This document shows, piece after piece, positions 40,678 through 49,917 of a stretch of 64,000 nucleotides of DNA. The notes beneath the pieces were generated by a model. That model was not told the DNA's origin. It was given only the letters and a program-made list of their open reading frames with translations, and searched no databases. Position numbers and translations under genes: made by a program. This DNA comes from Kribbella antiqua (GTDB lineage: Bacteria; Actinomycetota; Actinomycetes; Propionibacteriales; Kribbellaceae): contig NZ_SLWR01000010.1 in the NCBI RefSeq assembly GCF_004345665.1, positions 29,977 through 93,976 on the forward strand, in the 5' to 3' direction. Every line of letters begins with the position of its first letter. Positions within the stretch are counted from its first letter, which is position 1.

Positions 40678-43600
40678 ATGAGGGTGGGGATCCTTGGGGC
40701 GGCGGAGGTCCTTCGGGACGGGGCGCCGGTGGAGCTTGGTGGCCGGAAGCAGCGGATGCTGCTTTCGGCTTTGGCGCTGTACGGCGGCCAGCCGGTGGCG
40801 GTGGACAGCTTGATCGACATGCTGTGGCGGGACTCCCCTCCACCGAGCGCGCTGCCGACGCTGCAGGTGTATCTCGCCGGCGTACGCAAGGCACTGGAGC
40901 CGGGTCGTCCGGCCCGCACGCTGCCGACCGTGGTGGTCACAGTCGCACCGGGATACGCCCTTCGGCTGCCCGAGCACGGCATCGACTCCGGGTTGTTCGC
41001 CTCGGCCGTGAACGCGGCCCATCGTCGACTCGGCAACTGGTCGGACGAGGCGTCAGGGTCGATCACCGCACCCGATCTCGCCCCTGGCGAACTGAACAGC
41101 GTCGTCAGTGAGCTCGACGATGCGCTGGCGCTGTGGCGAGGTACGCCGTACACGGACCTGGACGACATCCCGGTGGCTACTGCGGAACGCGCCCGGCTCG
41201 AAGAGCTGCGGCTGGTGGCGCTGGAGGACCGTGCGGTCGCCCGGCTGGCACTCGGCCAGCACCTGACCGTGGCCGCCGAGTTGGAAGCGCTGACCGCCGA
41301 ACACCCTTTGCGGGAACGGCTCTGGACGTTGCGGGTGCTGGCACTGGCCGGCGCCGGCAGGCAGGCCGACGCCCTCGAGGCGTTGCGCCGGGTACGCCAC
41401 GTCCTGGCCGACGAGCTGGGGCTGGACCCTGGTACGACGCTGCGCGGCTTGGAGACCGCCGTACTGCGTCAGGACCCGGCGCTCGTCTGGCGATCGAAGC
41501 CGATCAACGGAGCCCCACGCGCTTCCGCCTCCTTTGTGGGCAGGGCAGCCGAGATCGAAGCGCTCGAGCAACTGCTGGACCAGGCGACGGCGGAGCCGCA
41601 GTTCGCCGTACTGGTTGGAGAACCGGGGATCGGCAAGTCCAGGCTGGCGGCGGAGCTCGGGGCGCGGGCGCGTTCGCGTGGGTTCGCCGTACTGACTGGG
41701 CGGTGTTCGGAGGACGAGGGTGCTCCCCCGATGTGGCCGTGGATGGGAGTTCTGCGGGGACTGGCTGACGATCTGCCCGCAGCGGCCGAGCTGATGGGGC
41801 GGTTGGAGTCCGGTGATCAAACGCTTCCGGAGGACGTGGAGGCGGCGCGGTTCCGGCTGTGGAACCTGATGGCGGACGTTCTCGTCGCGGCATCGGCGGT
41901 GCGACCGCTGCTCGTGATCCTTGACGATCTGCACTGGGCTGCACCGTCTTCGCTCAAGTTGCTTGGGCATCTGGCGGACATGCTCGACACCGGTCGGCTG
42001 CTGGTCGTGGCGACGCGCAGAGCCGCTCCCGAGCTGACGGGTCCGCTCGCACAGGTGGCTGAGAGCCTTGGGCGGCGGCACGCGCTGCGCCTCGACCTGC
42101 AAGGGCTGTCGACGGCCGAGGCGGCTGCTCTGATCGAGGTCGCGACGCATCGCAAGCCCGGCACCCGTGAAGCCGAGGCGTTGCGCGAGCGTACGGATGG
42201 AAACCCGTTCTTCCTCGTTGAGCTTCTCCGTGACGGCAGCAGCGAGGTGCCCGCAGCGGTAACCGATGTCGTTGCCCGCCGGGTGGCGCGGCTGCCGGAG
42301 CCGACCGGCGATCTGTTGCGAACCGCTGCTGTCATCGGGCGTGAGTTCGACCTTGCCGTACTCGCGGCAGCCGGTGGGCGCGACGAGGACGACGTACTGG
42401 ACCAGCTCGATCCTGCGCTGGCTGCGGGGGTGATTGCCGAGGGAGACCGGGTGGAGCGGTTCCGGTTCGCTCATGCGCTCGTGCGGGACGTGGTACACGC
42501 TGGTCTGCCGGCTGCCCGGCGCGCTCGCCGTCATGCGGCGATCGCGAGTGTGCTGGACGGTGCGGGCGCGGCACCGTCGGAGACGGCGCGGCACTGGCTG
42601 GCTGCCGGGCCGGCGCATGCGGCACGAGCGTGGCGTGCAGCGGCTGAAGCCGCCGAATTGGCGGGGCGGCTGTACGCGTACGAGGAGGCCGCGGCGCTGC
42701 TCGCAGACGCACTTGAGGTGCAGCAAGCGGACGGATCCGCCACTCCGCTCGACCGGTACGACCTCTTGATGGCACGAGCCGACGCTTGCCGTTGGTCGGT
42801 CGATCGGGACGGCGTGAATGCTGCACTCACAGCTGCTGCCCATCAGGCGGCGAAGCTGGGGGACGTCGTACGCATGACGCAGGCCGCCGTCGGCACCACA
42901 GAGGCCGCCTTGTGGCAGACACGTGTCTACGGGCAGTCGGATCAGTACATGATCGCCGTACTGCGACGTGCGCTGCGGGAGCTGCCGGCCGAGGACGGTG
43001 AGCTGCGCTGCCGAGCACTTCTCGTCCTGGCGACCGAGCTGTACCACACCGACGCGCCGGCGTACCGGGAAGCGTTGGTGGAGCAGGGCATGGCGATGGC
43101 ACGCAGACTCGGCGATCCCGCCCTGCTGGTGTGGGCGTGTCAGGCGGCGTTCATCGCCAGCTGGCGTCCGGCGACCGGACCGGACCGGCTTCGGCTGGCC
43201 GACGAGGCCATCGCCATCGCGGTCGAGCGAGCCGATCCGATCCGGGAGGTGCTCGCCCGGACCCTCCGGGCCATTGTTGCCGGTGAACTCGGGCTGGTCG
43301 CGGAGATGTGGGACGAGATCAGCCGCACCAGGGCGATCGCTGAGCCGCGGCGGCTGTTGTATGCGCTGATCGTGCTGGGCGAGCTCGAGTCACCGTGGCT
43401 GGCGATGCAAGGGCGATTCGCCGAAGCCGAGCGGATCATCGAGGCGAGGCGCGAACTCATGACCGGTGCTTCGATGCCGCAGCGGCACGAATCGATAGTC
43501 GCCGGCTACGCGTGCAACAAACTGTGGCAGGGCCGCATCGCAGACATGATCCCGGCGTTCCAAGCGCTGGTGGGGGTCAGTCCGATGCCGTTCGACCTCA

Positions 43601-43977
43601 CGATCCAGTGGATGCTCGTGCGGGCCGGCCGGCTGGACGAGGCGCGCGCACTGGGCACTGGCTACCTGGCCCCCTCGACTGATGACTGGGTGGCGATGCA
43701 CCACCACTGCATCGCGGCCGAGGTCGCCTTCGCGCTGGAGCAACCCGAGGCGGGGCGAGCGCTGTATCAGTGGCTGAGCCCGTACGCCGGACGAGTCTGC
43801 AGCGCCGGGTTCTCGGTGGCGATCGGCCCGGTGGACGCCTTCCTGGCCTTGGCCGCCAGGGCCGCGGGCGAGCGGGACATCGCTGCCCGGCACGCCGCGA
43901 GGGCGCTGGAGCTGTGCGCGGAATGGAAGATCCCGCTGGTCGCGCAATGGATGCGTGAGCAGCGGGATCTCTTCTGA
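40678..43977 (+). CDS. SARP/BTAD-type regulator with AAA ATPase and TPR-like repeats
   Basis: A 1099-residue regulator. Residues 1-90 form an OmpR-like winged helix (VGILGAAEVLRDGAPVELGG, SLIDMLWRDSPPP), residues 95-265 a bacterial transcriptional activator domain, followed by an AAA domain with Walker A VGEPGIGKSRLAAEL near residue 325 and Walker B LLVILDDLHWA near residue 420. The last 500 residues are helical repeats. I chose ATG 40678 (MRVGILG), where the domain begins; it has no SD and a -10-like box six bases upstream. Such large SARPs often control secondary metabolism, but no target cluster is visible. Confidence 0.87.
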   Translation: MRVGILGAAEVLRDGAPVELGGRKQRMLLSALALYGGQPVAVDSLIDMLWRDSPPPSALPTLQVYLAGVRKALEPGRPARTLPTVVVTVAPGYALRLPEHGIDSGLFASAVNAAHRRLGNWSDEASGSITAPDLAPGELNSVVSELDDALALWRGTPYTDLDDIPVATAERARLEELRLVALEDRAVARLALGQHLTVAAELEALTAEHPLRERLWTLRVLALAGAGRQADALEALRRVRHVLADELGLDPGTTLRGLETAVLRQDPALVWRSKPINGAPRASASFVGRAAEIEALEQLLDQATAEPQFAVLVGEPGIGKSRLAAELGARARSRGFAVLTGRCSEDEGAPPMWPWMGVLRGLADDLPAAAELMGRLESGDQTLPEDVEAARFRLWNLMADVLVAASAVRPLLVILDDLHWAAPSSLKLLGHLADMLDTGRLLVVATRRAAPELTGPLAQVAESLGRRHALRLDLQGLSTAEAAALIEVATHRKPGTREAEALRERTDGNPFFLVELLRDGSSEVPAAVTDVVARRVARLPEPTGDLLRTAAVIGREFDLAVLAAAGGRDEDDVLDQLDPALAAGVIAEGDRVERFRFAHALVRDVVHAGLPAARRARRHAAIASVLDGAGAAPSETARHWLAAGPAHAARAWRAAAEAAELAGRLYAYEEAAALLADALEVQQADGSATPLDRYDLLMARADACRWSVDRDGVNAALTAAAHQAAKLGDVVRMTQAAVGTTEAALWQTRVYGQSDQYMIAVLRRALRELPAEDGELRCRALLVLATELYHTDAPAYREALVEQGMAMARRLGDPALLVWACQAAFIASWRPATGPDRLRLADEAIAIAVERADPIREVLARTLRAIVAGELGLVAEMWDEISRTRAIAEPRRLLYALIVLGELESPWLAMQGRFAEAERIIEARRELMTGASMPQRHESIVAGYACNKLWQGRIADMIPAFQALVGVSPMPFDLTIQWMLVRAGRLDEARALGTGYLAPSTDDWVAMHHHCIAAEVAFALEQPEAGRALYQWLSPYAGRVCSAGFSVAIGPVDAFLALAARAAGERDIAARHAARALELCAEWKIPLVAQWMREQRDLF

Positions 43978-43978
43978 G

Positions 43979-44677
43979 TCACACGTAGCGGAACGCACGG
44001 CGCTCGCGGCGCTCGAAGGGCCGTCGCCAGAAGAGCCGCCAGACCAGTTCCATCGGACGACCTGCCATCGAGTCGCGCACGTGACGGAACTGTTCGGCCG
44101 GTAGCTCATGCAGCGCCCACGACGCGACGAACGGGATGTCCCGCGGACCGTACGCCGGTTGGAATGTCTCCTTCTCGAGTCGAAGCCAGTCGTCGTTGAC
44201 CAGGTAGCGCTGCACCAGGGCGAGGGCGTCGCACTCCTCGTGAGCCAGATGCCGTGCCAGGTGCTCGCCGAGTGCGACCACCCGCACCTCCAACGCGTCC
44301 CGTGCGTCGGCATCGGCGTACGACGCCAGCCGGTCGAATCCCGCCGTACAAGCCGACAGCAGCGGGTCGATCTCGGCATGCTCGCCCTCCATCGCCTCCA
44401 GCGTCTCCCGGTCGGCGGCGTCCGCCCTGGACATGAGGAGAGGCCACAGAGCGTCGTCCTCACCCGTGTGGTGCTTGTGCAGGATCTCGACGAACTTGCC
44501 CCACCGGGCGGCGAGTGCCTTCCACGTGGTGCGGTCCTCGAGCGGCGTACCGACCACGGCGGCTTTGAAGGCGGCCAGGTCACGGCGAAACGCATGGTGC
44601 ATCACGTACATTGAGGTGAGATCCACCGGCCCGGGCGGAGCCGCAGCCTGCCCCGGCAACATCAGTTCAGTATTCAT
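43979..44677 (-). CDS. Hemerythrin HHE-domain protein
   Basis: A 232-residue protein with the diiron ligands of a hemerythrin-like four-helix bundle: YVMHHAFRRDL, LHKHHTGEDDALWPLL, EGEHAEIDPLL and HLARHLAHEECDALAL. A C-terminal part of about 70 residues (FVASWALHELPAEQF to RAFRYV) follows. It may sense oxygen, nitric oxide or redox state. The start at ATG 44677 (MNTELMLPG) is chosen because the region before it is a divergent promoter. It is convergent with the SARP gene, ends touching. Confidence 0.83.
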   Translation of the reverse strand: MNTELMLPGQAAAPPGPVDLTSMYVMHHAFRRDLAAFKAAVVGTPLEDRTTWKALAARWGKFVEILHKHHTGEDDALWPLLMSRADAADRETLEAMEGEHAEIDPLLSACTAGFDRLASYADADARDALEVRVVALGEHLARHLAHEECDALALVQRYLVNDDWLRLEKETFQPAYGPRDIPFVASWALHELPAEQFRHVRDSMAGRPMELVWRLFWRRPFERRERRAFRYV

Positions 44678-44789
44678 GGCCTTACGGTCGACCCGTCCAC
44701 TTGGAAACCACTTGTGGTCCCGACCCCAAGCCGCCCCCAAGCGGCCGAGTTGATGCTCATCGCATCACTCGATCCAAGGGGAACCTTCC

Positions 44790-45785
44790 ATGAATACGCT
44801 GTCCGTCTCGCTCTGGCCAACGGCCGTCATGCCGACCCTCGAGCGGGCCCTCACCTGTGAGTACGCGTCACTCACCCGCTCCGGTGCACCGATCACGTGG
44901 CCGCTCACGCCGTACTACGACCCCGGTGCGGCCACGATCGACGTCAGCACCGGGCTTACGTATCCGGCCAAGGCGGAGCGTGCCCGGCGGGATCCGCGCG
45001 TGGCTCTGTTGTTCTCCGACCCGACCGGTTCGGGCCTAAGCGATGCACCAGTTGTGCTGGTCCAGGGACTGGCGACCGTACGAGATGCCGACCTGCAGGC
45101 CAACACCGATCTGTATGTACGCCGCGTGCTGGAGAAGCTGCCGGAGACCGTGGCGGGGCAGCCGTGGTTCGTCGTACGGCAGCAGAAGTGGTACTGGTCC
45201 CGGCTGTGGATCGAGGTCACTCCGCTGAAGATCCTGTGGTGGCCGGGTGGTCGGCTCGACACGGATCCGCTCCGCTGGGAGGCATCCGCCGGCACGGCCG
45301 CACCGCCGTCCGATCCGGCGCCGGAGGGCGCCGCTCCCCCGCCGTGGGCTGCGCCGCCCGCCGACTGGCGCCCGGGAGCGGATCGCGCGATGCAGCTTGG
45401 CAACCCGGTGCTGACCGTTCGCGACGCTGATGGCTGGCCGCTGCCGCTGCGGTCGCTGGGAGTCGAGCGGGTGGACGACGGCTTCGTGGTGCGCACCGGT
45501 GCTCTCGGTGCGGCCGCCAGTGGCCGGGCTTGCCTGACGTTCCACGCGCATCCCGAACAGTTCACCGGCCAGCAGAACGCCGCATTCGTCGGCACCGCGA
45601 CACCCACTGCGGACGGCGTACACGTCCGGGTAGACCGAGCGCTCGCGGACTTCAGCCTTCCGACCGGGCGCTTCGGCCAGCTGCGCACGTTCCTGGCCAG
45701 CGGCCGGGCTCTCACGCCGCGCCTCAGCCACGAGGCCGCTCGCCGCCACCAGCCGGTTCCCGTCGTACGACGACCGGCCGGCTGA
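44790..45785 (+). CDS. Pyridoxamine 5'-phosphate oxidase-like protein
   Basis: A 331-residue protein with an N-terminal split-barrel flavin-binding domain (SGAPITWPLTPYYDPGAATID, TYPAKAERARRDPRVALLF, PVVLVQGLATV) and a Pro/Ala-rich linker leading to a second barrel-like half (GNPVLTVRDADGWPLPLRSL, GRACLTFHAHPEQF). It probably binds FMN or F420; which one cannot be told. It is divergent from the hemerythrin gene. Confidence 0.78.
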   Translation: MNTLSVSLWPTAVMPTLERALTCEYASLTRSGAPITWPLTPYYDPGAATIDVSTGLTYPAKAERARRDPRVALLFSDPTGSGLSDAPVVLVQGLATVRDADLQANTDLYVRRVLEKLPETVAGQPWFVVRQQKWYWSRLWIEVTPLKILWWPGGRLDTDPLRWEASAGTAAPPSDPAPEGAAPPPWAAPPADWRPGADRAMQLGNPVLTVRDADGWPLPLRSLGVERVDDGFVVRTGALGAAASGRACLTFHAHPEQFTGQQNAAFVGTATPTADGVHVRVDRALADFSLPTGRFGQLRTFLASGRALTPRLSHEAARRHQPVPVVRRPAG

Positions 45786-45789
45786 CGCA

Positions 45790-45827
45790 AGAAAGGCCTC
45801 CCGCTCCGAAGAGTGGGAGGCCTTCTT
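45790..45827. terminator. Terminator after the PPOX-like gene
   Basis: AAGAAAGGCCTCCC and GGGAGGCCTTCTTC pair around a short GCTCCGAAGAGT loop, just after the stop at 45785, and may also serve the convergent tRNA transcript. Confidence 0.8.
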
Positions 45828-45833
45828 CTCTGG

Positions 45834-45906
45834 TAGCCCCGACGGGATTCGAACCCGCGCTACCGCCTTGAGAGGGCGGCGTGCTAGGCCGCTACACAAC
45901 GGGGCC
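45834..45906 (-). tRNA. tRNA-Glu (CUC anticodon)
   Basis: The minus strand folds as a cloverleaf: acceptor GGCCCCG/CGGGGCT, D-arm with GTAGCGGCCTAGCAC, anticodon stem CCGCC with loop CTCTCAA (anticodon CTC), and T-arm GCGGGTTCGAATCCCGT. CCA is not encoded. Confidence 0.96.
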
Positions 45907-45984
45907 AGAGGGTTGTCGACCGGTCCTTCCGGACCGGGCAACGAGGTTGAACTCTACCGATTTCCATCGGCGCGGTCCAATCCG

Positions 45985-46056
45985 CTGGGGTACTAGGACT
46001 CGAACCTAGACTAACTGAACCAGAATCAGTCGGGCTGCCAATTACCCCATACCCCA
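45985..46056 (-). tRNA. tRNA-Gln (CUG anticodon)
   Basis: The minus strand gives acceptor TGGGGTA/TACCCCA, a D-arm with GGTAATTGGCAGCC, anticodon stem ACTGA/TCAGT with loop TTCTGGT (anticodon CTG), and T-arm CTAGGTTCGAGTCCTAG. It lies 78 bases upstream of tRNA-Glu and is probably cotranscribed. gltX, the next gene but one on the same strand, makes Glu-tRNA. Confidence 0.96.
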
Positions 46057-46173
46057 AAGGCATTTCACTGCTGCTGTGAGTTTGTCTCCGCCCTCACAAC
46101 CTGGCCCGCTGAGCCTACCCGAGCAAACCCCGAGAAACCAAAACGGGGTCCCGGTGGCGCGATGTCACTCCTG

Positions 46174-47070
46174 TCACACCAGCCTCTTGCCCGGCAACTC
46201 GGCAGCCACCAACGGCAGGTCGCAGACCGTCGCCAGCTTCGCTCGCCGCGCCAGCCAGACCGCGACCGCGCCGAACGCCGCGAACTTCACCACGTCCACC
46301 GTCACCAGCGACCACGGCGCGTCCTTCGCCCCCAGACTGGCCCCGACGCTGTTCGTCAGCGCCGCGAAGACGAACGTCACCACGTTGTTCGCCGCATGCG
46401 CCGCGATCGACGCCTCCAAGCCGCCAGTACGTACGACGAGGAAGCCGGCGACCAGTCCGAAGGCGAACCGATCCAGGAACAGCGCCGGGCTCTGCCAGGG
46501 CCAGATCCCATGCGCCATCGTGAACAGCACGGTGGTGACGAGCACCGCCACCACCGAGCTCCGCACCAGCGCACCGACCGCCTGCAGCAGGTAACCGCGG
46601 AAGAAGTACTCCTCCCCCGCCGCCTGGAAGGTCGACGTCAGCAGCGTGACAGCGATCACCCCGGCCACGTCCGGCGCGACCCCGGTGCCGCCGTCGCCCA
46701 AGAGCTCGACGCCCCCGACCTTGATCACTCCGAGCATCACCAGCTCGAGCACCAGCGCCGCCACCCCGAACCACGCCAGCGGCCGCCACCGCAACCGCGC
46801 GACCACCGATGACAAAAGCCCCGGCGCCTGCCGGTTGAGGTAGCGCGCGACAACCATGCTCAGCGGGATCAGCACGACCAGCGACAAGTTCGTCGCCAGC
46901 AGCCCGAACCAGGACATGGTGCCCTCGGGGTCCGTCCGGATCGCCCGCTGCACGGACAGGATCACCACACTGGCGACCATCCAGCCGGTCAGGATCGCGA
47001 ACGCCCCGAGGATGACGTACCCGCGCGGAGAGACCTCGTTCCGCAGCAGCCGGTGGTACGGCAGTGCCAT
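46174..47070 (-). CDS. CPBP-family intramembrane glutamic endopeptidase
   Basis: A 298-residue integral membrane protein with about eight segments. The Abi/CPBP motifs are present: GEEYFFRGYLLQ with the catalytic Glu pair, TMAHGIWPW with a His, and AAHAANNVVTF with His/Asn. Members cleave membrane substrates or act in prenyl-protein processing and bacteriocin self-protection. It ends 118 bases before the tRNA-Gln gene and begins one base after the gltX stop, so it is likely cotranscribed with gltX. Confidence 0.87.
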   Translation of the reverse strand: MALPYHRLLRNEVSPRGYVILGAFAILTGWMVASVVILSVQRAIRTDPEGTMSWFGLLATNLSLVVLIPLSMVVARYLNRQAPGLLSSVVARLRWRPLAWFGVAALVLELVMLGVIKVGGVELLGDGGTGVAPDVAGVIAVTLLTSTFQAAGEEYFFRGYLLQAVGALVRSSVVAVLVTTVLFTMAHGIWPWQSPALFLDRFAFGLVAGFLVVRTGGLEASIAAHAANNVVTFVFAALTNSVGASLGAKDAPWSLVTVDVVKFAAFGAVAVWLARRAKLATVCDLPLVAAELPGKRLV

Positions 47071-48606
47071 TTACTCGGCCCGGGCCTGGTTGAGCCGGTG
47101 CAGCGACTTCTCCCGGCCGAGCAGCTCCAGCGACTCGAACAGCGGCGGCGAGATCCGCCGCCCCGAGATCGCCACCCGGACCGGCCCGAACGCGTTCTTC
47201 GGCTTCAGCCCGAGCCCGTCGATCAGCGCCTCCCGCAGCGCCGCCTCGATCGCCTCGGTCGTCCACTCGACGTCCGTCAGCGCCTTGGCCGACGCCTCCA
47301 GTACGGCGCCCGCGTCGCCGGTCAGCACCTTCGCCGCGGCATCCGGATCGAGCGCGAACGCGGCCTCGTCGACGAACAGGAACCCGAGCATGTCGACCGA
47401 CTCCGACAGCGTGTTCATCCGCTCCTGCACCAGCGGTACGGCGGCCCGCAGTACGGCGAGCTGGTCCGCCGACGGCTCGACCGGCAGCACACCGGCCTTG
47501 GCCAGGAAGGGGATCATCCGCTGGGCGAACTCATCTGCGGGCAGCAGCCGCATGTGCGCCGCGTTGATCGCCTCGCACTTCTTCGGGTCGAAGCGGGCCG
47601 CATTCGCGTTCACCTTGCGGATGTCGAAGGCCTCGATCATCTCATCCATGGTGAACACGTCGCGGTCCTCGGCAATCGACCAGCCGAGCAGGGCCAGGTA
47701 GTTCAGCAGGCCCTCGGGCAGGAAGCCGCGCTCCATGTACTCGCCGAGGCCGGAGCCCGGGTCGCGCTTGGACAGCTTCTTGTTGCCCTCGCCCATCACG
47801 AACGGCAGGTGGCCGAATCGGGGCGTGCGGCCGTTGCCGATACCGATCTCGGCCAGCGCCTCGTAGAGCGCGATCTGACGCGGCGTCGAAGGCAGCAGGT
47901 CCTCGCCGCGCAGGACGTGGGTGATCTCCATCAGCGCGTCGTCGACCGGGTTCACCAGCGGGTAGAGCGGATAGCCGTTCGCGCGGACTAGAACGTAGTC
48001 GCCGAGGTTCTCGGGCAGGAAGGTGATCTCGCCGCGGACCAGGTCGTCGAACACGATCGGGCGGTCGGGCATCCGCAGCCGGACCACCGGTCGGCGGCCC
48101 TCGTCGACGTACGCCTGGATCTGCTCCTCGGTGAGGTTGCGGCAGTGACCGTCGTACCCGCTGTGCTGGCCGGCGGTGCGAGCGGCCTCGCGGCGCTGGT
48201 CGAGCTCCTCCTGGGAGCAGTAGCAGTGGTAGGCCTTGCCGGCATCCAGCAGCTTGGTGACGACGTCGGCGTACAGGTCCATCCGCTCGGACTGCAGGTA
48301 GGGGCCGAACTCGCCGCCGACCTCGGGGCCCTCATCCCAGTTCAGGCCGAGCCAGCGGAGCGACTCCAGTGTGTACTGCAGCGCTTCGGGAGTGTTCCGG
48401 GACTGGTCGGTGTCCTCGATCCGGAGCACCAGCTTGCCGCCGTAGTGGCGGGCGAACGCCCAGTTGAACAGGGCGCTGCGGATGTTGCCGACCGTCAGCA
48501 GGCCGGTCGGGGACGGTGGGAACCGCACCCTCACCTGGTTCGGTTCGAGGCCGCCAAGAACGCCGCCGTCGTCGTCGAAGGAAGCAGCGGCAGGCCGGTC
48601 AGTCAC
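47071..48606 (-). CDS. gltX: Glutamyl-tRNA synthetase with altered HIGH motif
   Basis: A 511-residue class I synthetase that charges tRNA-Glu (and, where GatCAB is used, tRNA-Gln with Glu). The Rossmann start is RVRFPPSPTGLLTVGNIRSA, where the first His of HIGH is Thr (TVGN instead of HVGN); RIEDTDQSRN, EITHVLRGEDLLPSTPRQI and KKLSKRDPG (KMSKS loop) are normal. The C-terminal anticodon-binding domain is complete. GTG 48606 overlaps the FAH-family gene stop by eight bases. The rest of the protein looks fully conserved. Confidence 0.93.
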   Translation of the reverse strand: MTDRPAAASFDDDGGVLGGLEPNQVRVRFPPSPTGLLTVGNIRSALFNWAFARHYGGKLVLRIEDTDQSRNTPEALQYTLESLRWLGLNWDEGPEVGGEFGPYLQSERMDLYADVVTKLLDAGKAYHCYCSQEELDQRREAARTAGQHSGYDGHCRNLTEEQIQAYVDEGRRPVVRLRMPDRPIVFDDLVRGEITFLPENLGDYVLVRANGYPLYPLVNPVDDALMEITHVLRGEDLLPSTPRQIALYEALAEIGIGNGRTPRFGHLPFVMGEGNKKLSKRDPGSGLGEYMERGFLPEGLLNYLALLGWSIAEDRDVFTMDEMIEAFDIRKVNANAARFDPKKCEAINAAHMRLLPADEFAQRMIPFLAKAGVLPVEPSADQLAVLRAAVPLVQERMNTLSESVDMLGFLFVDEAAFALDPDAAAKVLTGDAGAVLEASAKALTDVEWTTEAIEAALREALIDGLGLKPKNAFGPVRVAISGRRISPPLFESLELLGREKSLHRLNQARAE

Positions 48607-49387
48607 GCACGATCACCTTGTTCGTCAGAGTTCCGATTCCTTCGATGCTGACCGAGACCTCGTCGCCGGGCAGCATCGGGCCGACACCCGCCGGGGTGCC
48701 GGTGAGCACCACGTCGCCGGGCAGCAGCGTGGTGAAGGAGGTGATGTAGGCCAGCACCTCCGGGATGCCGAAGATGAACTGCGAGGTCCGCCCGTCCTGC
48801 TTCGGCTCGCCGTTCACTTCTGTGGTCACCCGTACGTCGGACACGTCCAGCTCGGTCGTGATCCACGGGCCGAGCGGGCAGAACGTGTCGTACCCCTTGG
48901 CCCGGGCCCACTGGCCGTCGGTCTTCTGCAGGTCGCGGGCGGTGACGTCGTTGGCCACGGTGTAGCCGAAGATCACCTCGTTGACCCGCTCCTTGGGTAC
49001 GTCGCGGCAGATCCGGCCGATCACGATCGCCAGCTCGCCCTCGAAGTGCAGGTCGTTGGTCTGCTCCGGGTAGACGATGCCGTCGTGCGGGCCGATCACC
49101 GACGTGTTCGGCTTCAGGAAGATCATCGGCTCCTTGGGGACCTCGTTGCCGAGCTCCTCGGCGTGAGCCTGGTAGTTGCGGCCGACACAGACGACCTTGC
49201 TGCGTGGGATCACCGGCGCCAGCAGCCGGACGTCGGCCAGCTGCAGCTTCTCCCCGGTGAACTGGACCGGCCGGTAGAGCGGGTCCGAGTCGAGCACGGA
49301 AACGGTGCCGGCGAGTCCCTCGGGGTCGTCGGTCTCGACGACGCCGTACTTCGGTTCGTCGTCCACGGAGAATCTGGCGATACGCAC
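48599..49387 (-). CDS. Fumarylacetoacetate hydrolase-family protein
   Basis: A 262-residue FAH-fold enzyme: VCVGRNYQAHAEELGNEVPK, IFLKPNTSVIGPHDGIVYP, and metal ligands in HFEGELAIVIGRICRDVP and GYTVANDVTARDLQ. TGTPAGVGPMLPGDEVSVSI closes the site. Relatives act as acylpyruvases, oxaloacetate decarboxylases or hydratases, so the exact substrate is open. It is cotranscribed with gltX, the same pairing as Rv2993c-Rv2992c in M. tuberculosis. Confidence 0.9.
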   Translation of the reverse strand: MRIARFSVDDEPKYGVVETDDPEGLAGTVSVLDSDPLYRPVQFTGEKLQLADVRLLAPVIPRSKVVCVGRNYQAHAEELGNEVPKEPMIFLKPNTSVIGPHDGIVYPEQTNDLHFEGELAIVIGRICRDVPKERVNEVIFGYTVANDVTARDLQKTDGQWARAKGYDTFCPLGPWITTELDVSDVRVTTEVNGEPKQDGRTSQFIFGIPEVLAYITSFTTLLPGDVVLTGTPAGVGPMLPGDEVSVSIEGIGTLTNKVIVRD

Positions 49388-49428
49388 GGGCCGAGCCTAC
49401 CGTCGGCTGGGGATGAGACAGTTATCCG

Positions 49429-49917
49429 GTGACTGTACAGATCCGGCCGGCGCTGCCAACCGAGTACGACGCGGTGGGCGACCTCGTCGTGGAGGCGTAC
49501 GCGTACGACGGCTTCCTGCCGGCCGGCTCCGACTATGCGCTGACCCTGCGGAACGCGGCGGACCGTGCCGCCAAGGCCGAGCTGTGGGTCGCGGCGAACG
49601 CTACGGAACTGCTCGGCACAGTTACTTACTGTCCACGTGGCTCGGTCTACCGGGAGATCGCCGAGGACGACGAGGGCGAGTTCCGGATGCTCGGTGTCTC
49701 CTCGCGGGCGCGTGGGCTGGGTGTCGGGACCGCATTGACGGTGAAGTGCGTCGAGCGTTCGCGGGAGCTCGGGCTGGCCCGTCTGGTGATGTCCAGCGCG
49801 TCGTACATGACGACGGCGCACCGCATCTACGAACGCCTCGGCTTCATCCGGCTGCCTGCGCGTGACTGGTCCCCGATCCCTGGCGTCGACCTGTACGCCT
49901 TTGCTCTGGACCTGTGA
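49429..49917 (+). CDS. GNAT-family N-acetyltransferase
   Basis: A 162-residue acetyltransferase: VQIRPALPTEYDAVGDLVVE at the N-terminus, EFRMLGVSSRARGLGVGTAL with the acetyl-CoA pyrophosphate loop (RGLGVG), and TAHRIYERLGFIRLP near the C-terminus. The substrate is not predictable. It starts at GTG 49429 and overlaps the next gene by four bases (GTGA), so both are one operon. Confidence 0.88.
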   Translation: MTVQIRPALPTEYDAVGDLVVEAYAYDGFLPAGSDYALTLRNAADRAAKAELWVAANATELLGTVTYCPRGSVYREIAEDDEGEFRMLGVSSRARGLGVGTALTVKCVERSRELGLARLVMSSASYMTTAHRIYERLGFIRLPARDWSPIPGVDLYAFALDL

